Assembly: GCA_963576475.1 (NCBI GenBank)
Contig: OY754987.1
Coordinates: 8,414,536 to 8,478,535, forward strand
Length of the DNA: 64,000 nucleotides
Direction: 5' to 3'
From: Molanna angustata
Taxonomy: Eukaryota > Arthropoda > Insecta > Trichoptera > Molannidae
Positions 10,907 to 21,089 of this stretch are shown in pieces (position 1 is the first letter of the stretch; each line of letters opens with the position of its first letter). Position numbers and translations under genes: made by a program. The notes beneath the pieces are model-generated. The model did no database searches. It was given only the letters and a program-made list of their open reading frames with translations, and was not told the origin of the DNA.

Positions 10907-12023
10907 AGTAGACCTAGTTGCATTGGCGCCCACAGGCGTTTAGTAGACCTAGTTGCAGGGGTGACAGGAAAGTTATTCGAAAAACAATTATTCGAATGCT
11001 CAATTTTACGAAAATCAATTTTACGAATGGCAATTATTCGAATCACATTTTTTCGAAAAACAATTTTCCGAACACACAATTATCAGAATTTACAATTTTC
11101 TAATTTTTATGACGTCATGTTGGTAATATTGTGAAAGGAATAAACCATAGATTTTTATTATAATATACTAGATGTCGTAGTTAGCAAATTTTGTATGAAT
11201 CGAAAACAAATGACTCACTTTTTGCACGGAGTACTACATCTACATAGTATATTATGTATAATAAAAATCTATGGAATAAACAACATGGCGACGCACCGCG
11301 CTGTCAGATATCCTAGGATGTACACCTATTTTTTAAACCTAAACCTACAAAACTTTGGTAAAAATAGGTTGGTTAGGTTTGTTTGTAGTCATAATTGCGA
11401 CTGGCGTGAGCCAGTTGCATTATATATTTAAAAAAGTAACTATAATATTAAAATAAAATAACTAAATTGGTGTGAATACTAGATAAACATAAACTGGTGT
11501 ACAAACTAGGCTATCCCGCGCTGTCAAACATCAGTTATTAAAAATGTGCAAACATACGTAGGTACCCAACAATAATTCAACAAGTAATAATAGTCTTCAT
11601 CGAATATATTTTACTGGCAACAAAATAAATATGTCAAAGGAGGCAACATAATGACACAAAAATATATTAAATTCGGTTAATTGGTTTTCCAACAAATGTT
11701 AGTTCGAATAATTTGCTTTCGGACAATTGTCATTCTGATAATTGATTTTCGAAAAATTGTTATTCGTACAATTGCGCATTCGAACAATTGTGTTTCGAAG
11801 AATTTTCATGTAATCGTTGCAGGGCGTATTTTCAATCAATCCAGGAGGGGCACTTGCCCTCCCCTGGATTAATTGAAAATAGTCAAATAATGTTGCGTTC
11901 GGCCCCCGCGCCTCATTACTCGGGCTGATCATTCTTGTCCTGCCGTCTGCATTAAAAAATACTAAAAATACATATTTTGCCCCCCCCCCCTAGAAAATTT
12001 TCTGCGGGCGCCCATGCCTAGTT
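10907..12023. mobile_element. Element built from CGAA-palindrome repeats
   Basis: Two blocks, ~10968-11100 and ~11681-11805, consist of about 17-bp units around TTCGAA/CGAACAATTGTTCG (for example CGAAAAACAATTATTCGAA). They lie in opposite orientation around ~580 bp of unrelated AT-rich sequence. Outside them, TTTAGTAGACCTAGTTGCA is repeated twice at 10906-10960, and GGCGCCCA/GGGCGCCCATGCCTAG lies on both sides. The architecture is that of a foldback or subterminal-repeat DNA element. No transposase is present and the exact ends are uncertain. Confidence 0.5.
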
Positions 12024-12039
12024 GGTATGTTATTCAGAA

Positions 12040-12385
12040 TCTATGCCTCCTGGGATGATGAAGTCCAACTCTCCTTCCATCTCTTGGGTGGCTTTCCGGG
12101 TAAACGGCGACCAGAGGGGATTTTACTTGCTACTATATACGCAAGTCTATCACTGGCCATTCTTACTACGTGGTACCTCCAATGTCTTCTTCTGTATCTA
12201 CTCCACCGAACAGTGTCCTCTATTCCTGATGTTTTCCTGAGTTTTTCCAGTAATTGACCTTAGAACCTTCATTTCCGTTGTCCTTAGGAGCCCCTTGGTT
12301 CGTGCAGTGTCTGTTCAAGTTTCCATAGCATACGACATGATCTGTCGCACGCATGCCTTATACCTGTATTCTCTATGGTTTTTAC
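12040..12385 (-). pseudogene. RTE-like LINE ORF2 C-terminal remnant
   Basis: The reverse complement shows GRRLPGKPPKRWKESW, the GRPxxRWxD-type tail that follows RT in RTE-like LINEs, together with RMASDRLA upstream. Stops and frame changes interrupt it. The same antisense segment at 23579-23761 reads more clearly. Confidence 0.6.
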
Positions 12386-12479
12386 TTACATACAAAATTC
12401 GTTAGATAGCAGGTATAGGCTAAATTTTCCAACATCAGATGTACTATATTTTTTTTATGATATTTCACAATAATTTTTG

Positions 12480-12640
12480 ATTGAGAATGAAAGATGAACG
12501 CCTGCAAGAGAAAGCATACAAGGCTAAAAAGAATGGAATAACAAGTAGAGGCCGGTCGAGAAATTGTTGGCATGTTCATATAAATGACATTTTGAAAGAT
12601 GGTAATATACGAAGTCAGAGTGGTGGGAGAGAATAAATGA
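12480..12640 (+). pseudogene. RTE-like LINE C-terminal fragment
   Basis: The broken frame reads MKDERLQEKAYKAKKNG..SRGRSRNCWH then INDILKDGNIRS. This parallels residues MKDDRLTKKVYKSDKRG..SRGRPIKIWH and INGILKDGDVRS in the insertion at 39077-39515, so both come from one LINE family. Only about 50 codons survive. Confidence 0.7.
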
Positions 12641-12716
12641 GGATGTACATGTACACTGTACATCCTCATACATTCCATAAATTAAGCAAATGTTTATGCT
12701 AAAAGTGAATGAAATC

Positions 12717-12789
12717 GGTCGTGGAAGGATTTGAATTCGCAGCCACTGGATTACCAACCCAGCGCGCTAACCACTCTGCCACAACCACC
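12717..12789 (-). tRNA. tRNA-like sequence (pseudo-tRNA or SINE head), anticodon GGU-like
   Basis: On the minus strand the 73-nt segment starts GGTGGTTGTGG and ends CCACGACCACC, giving a paired acceptor. An A-box-like TGGCAGAGTGGTTAGCGC is followed by a CTGGG/TCCAG anticodon stem with loop TTGGTAA (GGT, threonine-like) and a B-box-like GAATTCAAATCC. The T arm pairs poorly, and no clean CCA or terminator follows. A tRNA-derived SINE or decayed tRNA is likelier than a working gene. Confidence 0.5.
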
Positions 12790-13486
12790 CATCATAATCT
12801 GACTGTAGAAACCTACTTAAAAAAAGAGAGCAAAATACATCAGCAGAGTGAATGGGAATGGAATGGTACTTAACTTTCTATTGATAATAAGTGCTTATAT
12901 ATGTATAAGTGTTTTAGCAAAAATTCAGTTTGAAATCTTTGAAAACTCAGGAAGTTGAATGTGTCAAAAGATCCCGACCAATACAACCTGACCAAATTCA
13001 GACTGTAGAGAAAATTGTAAACTCTTTGTGAGATGCTCGTAAAATGACGTTGAAACTATCTGAAGATCTTGCTTATTAAGTTTCAGTGGAAGACAATTGA
13101 ATGCAAGCAATTGTTCTAATAACAATAAAGATGTTATGACCAGTTGTTTTGAACACAATAACCCAGTTGTTAAGATGTCATGTGTGATTGATGCGAGCTT
13201 CTTGTTTATTAATTGTGTCGCCTTGCGTATTTTAATATCATTTCATCTGTTGCAATCTAGGTTGCATGCTTCAAGAACTTTATATATAATGATAATCTAT
13301 AGTTATTGTTAGAGTTTATGTATCCGTTAAAGACAGAAGTAACAGAGGAAATAGGGACATCAATTCCAGCACAAAAAAGAAAGCCGAAAATAGATGTACC
13401 TACCTACTTTGAATAAATTCAAATTTATAAACACAACCAGGATGGCCTTCTGCATTCAATGATATAGAGATGGCACCAAAACCATA
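12790..13486. other. Spacer
   Basis: No gene or classified repeat recognised. A short open run near 13320-13420 (LKTEVTEEIGTS...PTYFE) has no match that I know. Confidence 0.4.
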
Positions 13487-13694
13487 ATCCAACTGTCGAT
13501 TCGTTCATGAGAATTCAATTCTCTTAATGAATCGACATTATTAAGCCAAGATGCGTGTACGAAGGAAAATTTTGTATGGTGTAGTGGACTTTTTGCATGC
13601 TAATAACACCAACTAGAGGCCTCGCAGCATACATGTTCCCATACATGGATTTACTCAGAATTCGGAGTAGAACATTTTATGTGAGTTTTGTGTG

Positions 13695-13781
<87 letters not shown>

Positions 13782-14563
13782 TGTGTGTGTCCCTTATAAC
13801 TTTTGATTCGCTCAATTTACAGAGTCCAAAATTTCAGAATATATAAACAGTTATGGGCTTACAAAACTTTTATACTCAGAATTGTGAATTTTTATTTCAG
13901 TGTCAGGGGTTATCAACTTTTGAAATTTTGGTTAATTTTTCCATATATCTCAGAAACCATAAAAGCTAGAACGCTGAAAATTAGTATCAACATAGAAAAA
14001 TACAAAATCTCAAATTAGTGTTTTCAAAAAATTTCCAGGGTCTCTCAAACATTTTTTATTAAGAAAAATATTTTTTTTATGATAAATTTATGAGTTTAAC
14101 TGCCTATATTTCCAAATATTTTAAAAATATCGAAAAAAGCCGAAACACCCCAACTAGATAATATAATTTTCTATAAAAAAATATGAACATTGTATTAGCA
14201 CATCTCAAATTTTTTTTAACAATTTTTATAAAAATTGAATTTAGTGACGACATTGCTTCATACAATTTGTATGGTAGTAGCCTACACACAATATCTAAGA
14301 AGACTTAATTGTTTGATACTAATCTCCAAACATACATTCATACCATCATTCTGTTTTCATATTCTGGGTAGGATCAAAGGACTGACCTCCATACTATCCT
14401 ATCTTGACATACATACATATGTAGGTACATGTGTTGTATAGAAAATCAAATATTTTAAAATATTAAATAATTTGTATTTATGGGATTATAGTTTGGTACT
14501 TATTCTTCAACTACACATACTATCGCTATCGACAGTTGGATCTCATGTGTTACATGCAACTAG
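13487..14563 (+). mobile_element. HINE copy E, full length
   Basis: It runs from A^TCCAACTGTCGAT to CATGTGTTACATGCAACTAG^T, with a (GT)n tract at ~13693-13790. Its 5' hairpin (13494-13537) differs from that of copies A and C, but the differences are paired: GAGAAC/GTTCTC becomes GAGAATT/AATTCTC, and GATTTG/CATATC becomes GATTCG/TGAATC. Confidence 0.8.
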
Positions 14564-14759
14564 TGCATATTCAATCAGACTTAGGAGTCTAAAAATATGA
14601 AATCTCTTAAAAATATTATTTTATTTTTCTCTAAAAGATAATAAGGAGTAACAATAAAACTCTATGTTCATTATTTTATGCTGTAATAATAAACAAATAG
14701 GGTGTCTATATTTAATGTATAGAAAAAATATTCATTAATTATTAAAGTACCTACCTATA

Positions 14760-15124
14760 CAATTTGGGAATATATTTCTTAAAAATAATATCGTTCAAAT
14801 GTAGACCCTCGCGTTCGCAGCACTCATTTAGTCGAACAGTAAAATTACTAAATGGCGGCTCGAAAGGTGAACTCAGCGATGGCTACCATTTCGTGACGGA
14901 TATTTTCTTTCAAATGCACCAGGGAAATCAGGACTGCGTGGAGGCCAATTTATGTAACCTCTCCTGGTGATCAATTTCCTCTGTAAACTCGTGGCAGATA
15001 TGTATTGGACGTGTGTCACGTTGCTCCATCCTGCTGGAACCATGTTCTTTGGTTATAGCCAGGAAAGTTTTGCAGTTCAGGCACCAAGAAGTCGTCTAAC
15101 ATCTCCACATATCGCTCTGAATAC
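14760..15124 (-). pseudogene. Mariner/IS630-like transposase remnant
   Basis: The reverse strand reads RYVEMLDDFLVPELQNF, then WFQQDGAT, a stop and HTS, then in another frame INWPPRSPD, and finally ECCEREGLHLNDIIF. The WFQQDGATxHTS block and the WPPRSPDxxPxD block are characteristic of one branch of Tc1/mariner transposases. ERGGxHLxDIxF is the usual C-terminus. TGA replaces a codon right after the QQDGAT block, and at least one frameshift follows. The N-terminal half and the TIRs are absent. Confidence 0.75.
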
Positions 15125-15234
15125 AAATATATTCTTTCTTTTGAGATACCTTGTATCATTAATTTATTTGACAATTATTGATCGCTCTATCTTCGTATGA
15201 CTATATCTTTTGAGGACAAATAGCTAAAGAGAGG

Positions 15235-15530
15235 AAAGAAAAAAAGGAGATTTGGCTAAAGGTTGCTAACGTTGGTACAGTTCTAATGTCAAGGGCCAAG
15301 TTGTTCCATAACCGGGCAGCAAGGACGATGAATAGAAAGCCGTAGCATGTGATGGGATGGCGAGGGTTCTTTCTTCTCTAGATCGAAAAGGGAGTCCATG
15401 AGAGGCCAGAGGTTGAAATCTTTTAGGCAGATATGATGGAGAATTCAATATATTAAACAGAAGACAAAGAGTGTGTTCATCCCAGTGAAGGCATTTGAGT
15501 TGCTTGCGAAAATGTTATTTAATTGTTTTT
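15235..15530 (-). pseudogene. LINE ORF2 C-terminal remnant (Jockey/CR1-like)
   Basis: The reverse strand reads SREERTLAIPSHATAFYSSS in one frame and continues AARLWNNLALDIRTVPTL in the next. The AARLWNxLPxxIR motif closes ORF2 of many Jockey/CR1-type LINEs. A frameshift between the two blocks and the lack of upstream RT show a decayed fragment. Confidence 0.65.
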
Positions 15531-16155
15531 GCGAAGGTTAAGTTTATGAATTTTCAGAAATTTTCTAATCGATTAAATTTGTTTAGTAGTTCCTTGTTAA
15601 GATAAACATAGTGATTCAATATTTAAATAAATGTAATTTTTCATGCAATTCTATCGTTTGAATAATCTCTTATTAACTTATTTCAAAATATCAAGGCACG
15701 GATTATTAACCTAATTATCTAGAGGAGCATTGCAGTTTCAAAGATGTTTACTGTCAATCCTACGATACTTGATATTAAGTACATTCATTTATGAAGTCAC
15801 TTTTGCAGTGGAGAGTTTATTGTTGGCCATAACCAGATTGTTTCCTAATAACCTCATCGTCCTTGGTGATAACGAGTATCACTGTGATATAACATTGACA
15901 TCACTTACATTGACATCAATGTGATATAACATTGACATCACTTACATATACTGGTTATCTAACGCATAAATGGTTCAACATCCTACCGTGTACTTACCTA
16001 CAAACATATGTACGATGTAAGTACATACATTATCACTATGCCAAAATATTATGCAGTGCGTGTTTTGTAGTGATGATCGATCTCGTTCAAACACACAAAT
16101 CCTTAAAGATTAATGGATTTGACGGTTATGGTAGTCCACGATAGCAAAAATATCG
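15531..16155. other. Spacer with an R-family terminus and a short tandem duplication
   Basis: No gene. Bases ~15807-15842 (GTGGAGAGTTTATTGTTGGC) match the 3' end of repeat family R. Bases ~15886-15947 contain a tandem duplication of GATATAACATTGACATCACT. Confidence 0.5.
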
Positions 16156-16332
16156 GTGCAAATACTTTGCTAAATACCATTTGGTGAGTATAAATTAGCA
16201 CTACTAGTTTCGGGAGAGCATTCCTCCCATCGACAGGTGCATCATAACTACCTGTCGATGGGAGCAGTGCTCTCCCGAAACTAGTAGTGCTAATTTATAC
16301 TCACCAAGTGGTATTCAGCAGAGAATTTGCAC
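16156..16332. repeat. Foldback palindrome with ~80-nt arms
   Basis: The arms run from GTGCAAAT to ATTTGCAC, with GGTGAGTATAAATTAGCACT and CTAGTTTCGGGAGAGC on the left mirrored on the right. An 11-nt loop (16239-16249) separates CGACAGGT and ACCTGTCG. A few mismatches occur. The right arm contains CTGTCGA-T-GGGAG...CTCCC-GAAAC, which resembles a hammerhead core with one wrong base. Confidence 0.8.
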
Positions 16333-16379
16333 TAATCTTATTGTTAACACGATTCCTTATTTAATATATTTAACATAAC

Positions 16380-16556
16380 AGAAGATTAGACGCGACTCTT
16401 CAGTCCAAAAGAACCTGCTAGAAAACCAGGAAAATGGCCTTCCGCAGGGTAGCGTGCTTTCACCCATGCTATTCAATATACAATACATCTATAACCAACC
16501 TATTAAATACCCCAAAACTCAACAAGTAATACAATGCAAATGATCCTGTTGCAACA
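16380..16556 (+). pseudogene. LINE reverse transcriptase fragment
   Basis: The frame contains ENGLPQGSVLSPMLFNI, the RT block 4 motif (GLPQGSxLSPxLFNIY). After a frame change comes a YANDP-like relic of the YADD box. Fewer than 60 codons remain. Family R starts immediately downstream at ~16553. Confidence 0.7.
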
Positions 16557-17540
16557 GTATTTACTCTCCACACTATGGAATAGGGGAGAGTCATGATTTC
16601 GCAAAATTTAAGCGTATTTTTTTTACATCAATTTCTCAATGGGTATCATGTAGAGAATGCACACTATGAGTTTCGTCGTGATGTGTTTGTGTGTATGGCG
16701 TATACGCCGTACGCCGTAGCATTAATCTTTTTTGTGTCCTCTCTACAGCCCAAACTATAAGTCCGATCGACTTCATATTAACATCATATGTGTAAAGTGC
16801 AAAGATCTAGAGCTGATTAGTTTTCCATAGACAACTTTTGATTTCTTCTCTATGAATTCATCATTTAGCTTGTTTTTTTTGTGTCCTCTCTGCAGCCCAA
16901 ACTATAAGTCCGATTGACTTCATATTGATATCACATGTGTTAAGTCCATAAACTTAGAGCTGATTAGTTTTCCATAGACAACGGTTCATTTTTTCTCGAT
17001 GTTTCTTTATGATTTCATCTATTAAAACAGAAAAAATGCTCTCACGACCTGGAAATTAGAGATATTTTAATTTGGTTTCAACTATTTATACAACACCAAG
17101 AATTTTCATAAAATTGTATTCAAAGTTGGTCAATGTTAAAAGAAAAATATTCAACGGTTTCAAAAATTATATTTTATTTAATGGATTTTTGTATGAAACT
17201 TATATGTAACAAAAGAATTTTTTTATATTTGGCAATGTTCAGTTCATTGATTTCATATTGATATAAGAATATTAATAGCTTGAACTTAGAACTGATTAGC
17301 TTTTCATAGATATCATAAAATTTCTTCATATGATATCACGTGTCAACATTGTCAAAATGCTCTAACGATCTTTGAAACAAAATTTATCTGCTTTTATTAA
17401 AATATTTCATACAACATAAGCATTCTTCACCATACTGCATTAATAGTTTGTTTATCTTAACATAAAAATATACTATCGGAAGAAAATTTATATTCCTGGT
17501 AGTAACATTTAGTATGAATAAAAATGTAATTAGATAAATT
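16553..17540 (+). repeat. Repeat family R, 5' part, with internal repeats
   Basis: It begins ACTCTCCACACTATGGAATA and is closely similar to the reverse strand of 24839-25425. The block TGTCCTCTCTACAGCCCAAA with its downstream CTGATTAGTTTTCCATAGAC occurs twice (near 16730 and 16880). A related unit starts near 17239. The R element resumes after the LINE at 19279-19655. No protein coding seen; class unknown. Confidence 0.65.
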
Positions 17541-17543
17541 TCT

Positions 17544-19025
17544 ATGTATGGAAAAGTTAACATTGACATTCCAGCCCATTTAATAAAACAATGTGCCAAT
17601 GAATTATGTCATCCATTATACTTAATTTTCCAAAGATCCCTTAATGAGGGTCATTTCCCAAGTATGTGGAAAAAAGCCCTTATAACACCAATACACAAAA
17701 CTGGAGACAATTCAAACATCGAAAATTATAGACCAATCTCGAAATTGTGTATTTTCAGTAAATTATTTGAAAAAATCATTATAGATCAAATTAATCCTGA
17801 AATAAGAACATCTTTAACTATTAAACAACATGGATTCCTTAGTAAAAGATCAGTGGAAACCAATTTATTAGAATTTACCGACCATTCATTTTCTGCCTTA
17901 CTCGAAAATAACCAGTTAGATACAATATACCTAGATTTTGCCAAAGCGTTCGACAAAATTAACCACAATATTCTGTGTTTTAAATTATGGAACTTTGGCA
18001 TACGTGGCGATCTGTACAGATGGATAAAGTCCTATATAACAAATAGATCACAAGCAGTAGCCGCCAAAGGTTTCCAATCGTGTTTTGTTCCAATTCCCTC
18101 CGGAGTACCGCAGGGTTCTCACCTGGGTCCCTTGCTTTTCCTGATCTACATTAACGACATAACACAATGCATAGCTACCTCTGAAATAATTCTTTTTGCC
18201 GACGACAGTAAATTATATAAACAAATCTCATCTACACATGACTGCTCACTGCTACAACAGGATTTAAATAACCTTTTTCGCTACTGTGAAAAAAATCAAT
18301 TATATATAAATATAAATAAATGTTTCTCAATGAGTTTCAGTAGAAGCAGAAATGTAATTAAATTTCACTACACTATTAATAATAATATATTGTCGCAAAA
18401 ACTCGAAGCGAGAGACCTAGGCGTTATCCTTGATAACAAACTATCATTTATTCCTCATATTGATTCTGTCGTAAATAAAAGCTACAGAAACTTGGGTTTC
18501 ATACAAAGAATAACCAAATCCTTCAAAGAAACAACCTCGCTAGTTCCTCTATTTAATGCCTTCGTTAGAAGTCATTTGGAGTTTGCATCAACCGTATGGA
18601 GCCCTAGTTACAATATTCACATCGACAGAATTGAGAGGATTCAGAGAAGTTTTGTTAAAACGCTTAATTTTAGAAAAAAAATTTACCGCCATGATTATGA
18701 CCAATCTTTAAAATTACATGGGTTTATATCACTTGAAAAAAGAAGAAAGATATCCGATGTCTATCTGCTTTATAAAATACTTAATAACCTTGTAGACAGC
18801 TCTTACCTACTCCAAAAAATTTCTTTCAACTGCCCCATGAAAACAACACGCCAAAATCACCTTTTCTATACACCATACTGCAGAACAAATTACGCACAGA
18901 ATAATTATGTCAACAGATGCTTAAATTATTACAATAGTCTTGACCCCCAACCTGATATTTTTAACTCCACACAGACATCGATGAAACGCCAATTACGCGC
19001 AGTTATTGGTAATATTACTGGTTAA
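17544..19025 (+). CDS. LINE ORF2 fragment: reverse transcriptase (Jockey/CR1-like), 493 codons open
   Basis: This is the RT half of a non-LTR retrotransposon ORF2. It makes cDNA at a nicked target site. Visible motifs are YRPIS (residues 62-66), LDFAKAFD (130-137, first catalytic Asp 131), SGVPQGSHLGPLLF (186-199) and FADD (218-221). After RT come LGVILDNKLSF, the RSHLEFASTVWSP thumb region and a C-terminal NYYNSLDPQPDIF block. No endonuclease precedes it and no RNase H follows, so it is 5'-truncated near 17540. The N-terminal ATG is probably incidental, because related proteins read GPDGIPxxLIK here. The frame is unbroken, so the insertion is young. The 3' UTR ends in an (AAATA)n-like tail at ~19278. 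The insertion sits inside repeat family R. Clade by motif only. Confidence 0.85.
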   Translation: MYGKVNIDIPAHLIKQCANELCHPLYLIFQRSLNEGHFPSMWKKALITPIHKTGDNSNIENYRPISKLCIFSKLFEKIIIDQINPEIRTSLTIKQHGFLSKRSVETNLLEFTDHSFSALLENNQLDTIYLDFAKAFDKINHNILCFKLWNFGIRGDLYRWIKSYITNRSQAVAAKGFQSCFVPIPSGVPQGSHLGPLLFLIYINDITQCIATSEIILFADDSKLYKQISSTHDCSLLQQDLNNLFRYCEKNQLYININKCFSMSFSRSRNVIKFHYTINNNILSQKLEARDLGVILDNKLSFIPHIDSVVNKSYRNLGFIQRITKSFKETTSLVPLFNAFVRSHLEFASTVWSPSYNIHIDRIERIQRSFVKTLNFRKKIYRHDYDQSLKLHGFISLEKRRKISDVYLLYKILNNLVDSSYLLQKISFNCPMKTTRQNHLFYTPYCRTNYAQNNYVNRCLNYYNSLDPQPDIFNSTQTSMKRQLRAVIGNITG

Positions 19026-19278
19026 AAATCAAACCTACTTTCCTTAAACATTCATCCCTTCCTTATCAACGCTTTCCTATATCCATTACCCTTCCCTTTC
19101 CCCCACATACACTCACCATCTTACAATGACTACCCAACATTAATAATGTACAATAATTTAAATATGTGAAACTTTATAATTGGCTATTTATTTTGTATTC
19201 TCATTTGAAATTAAGTATTATAAATGTATAGCTGTTAAGTTTCCAAACAAATGAAAAATAAAAAATAAATAAATAAAA
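19026..19278 (+). mobile_element. 3' UTR and A-rich tail of the LINE at 17544
   Basis: The sequence between the stop codon and AAAAATAAAAAATAAATAAA is non-coding. The repetitive A-rich end marks the 3' boundary. Family R sequence (GTTCAGTAATTTGATTTCAT) resumes directly after it. Confidence 0.7.
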
Positions 19279-19655
19279 GTTCAGTAATTTGATTTCATGT
19301 TATAATGTAAAGATCTTGAACATACAACTGATTAGCTTTCCATAAATAACAAAAAATTTCTTCATATGACATCACGTGTCAAAATATTCAAAATGCTCTC
19401 GTGTTCTTTAAAACAAAATTTATCTGCTTTTATTAAAATATTTCATACAACATAAGCATTCTTCACTATACTGCATTAATAGTTTGTCTATATTAACATA
19501 AAAATATACTATCGTTAGAAAATTTATATTCCTGGTAGTAAAATTTAGAATGAATAAAATATTTCATATAACATAAGCATATTTTACCATATTGAGATTG
19601 TCAATATTTGTGGTGTGGAGAGTTTAGTGTTGGCCACAACCCACTCGTTTTAATT
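19279..19655 (+). repeat. Repeat family R, 3' part
   Basis: Bases 19279-19556 repeat 17239-17535 (shared TTCATACAACATAAGCATTC, ATTCCTGGTAGTA). They are followed by the family 3' end GTGGAGAGTTTAGTGTTGGC and CACAACCCACTCG. The LINE therefore lies between two tandem R units or was inserted into such an array. Confidence 0.65.
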
Positions 19656-19671
19656 TCATGTACGCAAACAT

Positions 19672-20085
19672 TGCAATTTTTTCCTGTCGGGAGTCAAATT
19701 ATATTTTTATTGACAAACTTTTTAACATCTCAATAGAGATGAAGTTCGGATATTATAGAAGAACCAGGAACTCAAAGCACCTACAGGGCTTACGACCTGT
19801 CATCGGCTGGTTTACGTGATCACTTTAATATATGGCAATAGTAATAAATTATTATTTTCTGGTGAATCGTTACACAGTATTTAAATATATAGAACTTTCA
19901 AAAATTACATTGATAAGGGAACTCAATAAGAAGGCATAATTGGTGAACGTTGCGCAAGCCCACAAAGTGATCACACAAACCAGCCGATGACAGGTCGTTA
20001 GCCCTGTAGGTATTTTGAGTTCCTGGTTCTTCTATAATATCTCAACATCGTCTCTATTGAGATGTTAAAAAGTTTGTCAACAAAA
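19672..20085. mobile_element. Two partial MITE M1 copies in inverted orientation
   Basis: Bases 19672-19823 are the reverse complement of much of 19970-20085. Both carry TCTCAATAGAGA, CTATAATATC, GGAACTCAAA and CTGTCATCGGCTGGTTT. The second copy starts AGGGAACTCAATAAGAAGGC at 19917. About 90 bases lie between them, so transcripts could fold into a hairpin of more than 100 bp. Confidence 0.7.
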
Positions 20086-20597
20086 GTATAAGCTGTCTTC
20101 ATTTCGACCAAAACACGGGTTAGTTGGTAGAAAATTCCTGACGGCAGTAAACTGGAGTTTTAACAATGTGAAAGGAAAGCTATGAAGCTATACCACTTCT
20201 TATTAAATGATTCGGTCGTTCCGAATCGTTCTTTGTTTCGATCCAACGATTCGTTTGGGAGAAAATTGTTACAATGGCCGTGACAATGTGGCAAAATAAA
20301 AGTGTGCGTTTAATTCGACGATAATATTATTTGTTGTAGTTGGAGCAGTGACGTGACGCAGCGTGACGTAGATTACGTGACGTAAAGCGTAGGTATGTAT
20401 AACGTTATAGAGTTATAACTTACTTTTAATATGCACAGTATACGTTGTAGGTACGTGATGTAGACTATCAACAGGATAAAGGAAATATGGATTTGATAGT
20501 ACTATACTAATCGGCTCACATGCGGTAGTTTATATCAACAATACACCTATGGCAATAAATATGGGTTAGTTGGTAGAAAATATGGCTATGGCTGGCG
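20086..20597. other. Spacer with a TGACGT cluster
   Basis: No gene recognised. Bases ~20348-20386 hold GTGACGTGACGCAGCGTGAC and then GTAGATTACGTGACGTAA, which gives four TGACGT words in under 40 bases. A regulatory role is conceivable but unsupported by a nearby gene. Confidence 0.4.
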
Positions 20598-21078
20598 ATG
20601 GAGCGCGCCCTGCAGGTACCTAAGACAAACAACGTGTATGGAGATCGTACCAGGAAACATCTTGTGCCGCATATTATTAACGCGTTGCCGATTAGGATAA
20701 GAAATATTTTAAAGTCTGACGAAACGAAAATAGTTACTATAAAAAATACTCTTAAACATCTGTATCTGAATTCAAGCGTTCGTTAGACTTTGAATTATTA
20801 TTGTTGATTAATTATAGGTATATCTAATGTATATTATGTGTAAGGTTTATTTAATTTTTTTTTCTTTCGAATTTTCAATTTTTTTTTTCTTTCAAATTTT
20901 TGTTTGGTCTCTGTATCTTTTATATTTGAGATTAGTTTATTGAAATAATTATATGTGAAATTTATAATATTATGTGAAAGAGAGAATCTGCTCTGCCAAA
21001 AAACTGCTTTGCAATTTGGCGGGAAAATAAGAATGTATTACTTTTTATTAAAAAATAAATATCTTAAAAAAAAAAAAA
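20598..21078 (+). pseudogene. LINE ORF2 C-terminus with poly(A)-like end
   Basis: The last ~60 codons read VPKTNNVYGDRTRKHLVPHI and INALPIRIRNIL, the terminal motif of Jockey-type ORF2 (YGxRTxxHLVPxLxNxLPxxI). The stop is at 20784-20786. About 290 bases of non-coding sequence lead to AAAAAATAAATATC and a 13-A run ending near 21078. HINE sequence begins 12 bases later. This is a 5'-truncated LINE insertion; the clade is not certain. Confidence 0.55.
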
Positions 21079-21089
21079 TGACATTTATA

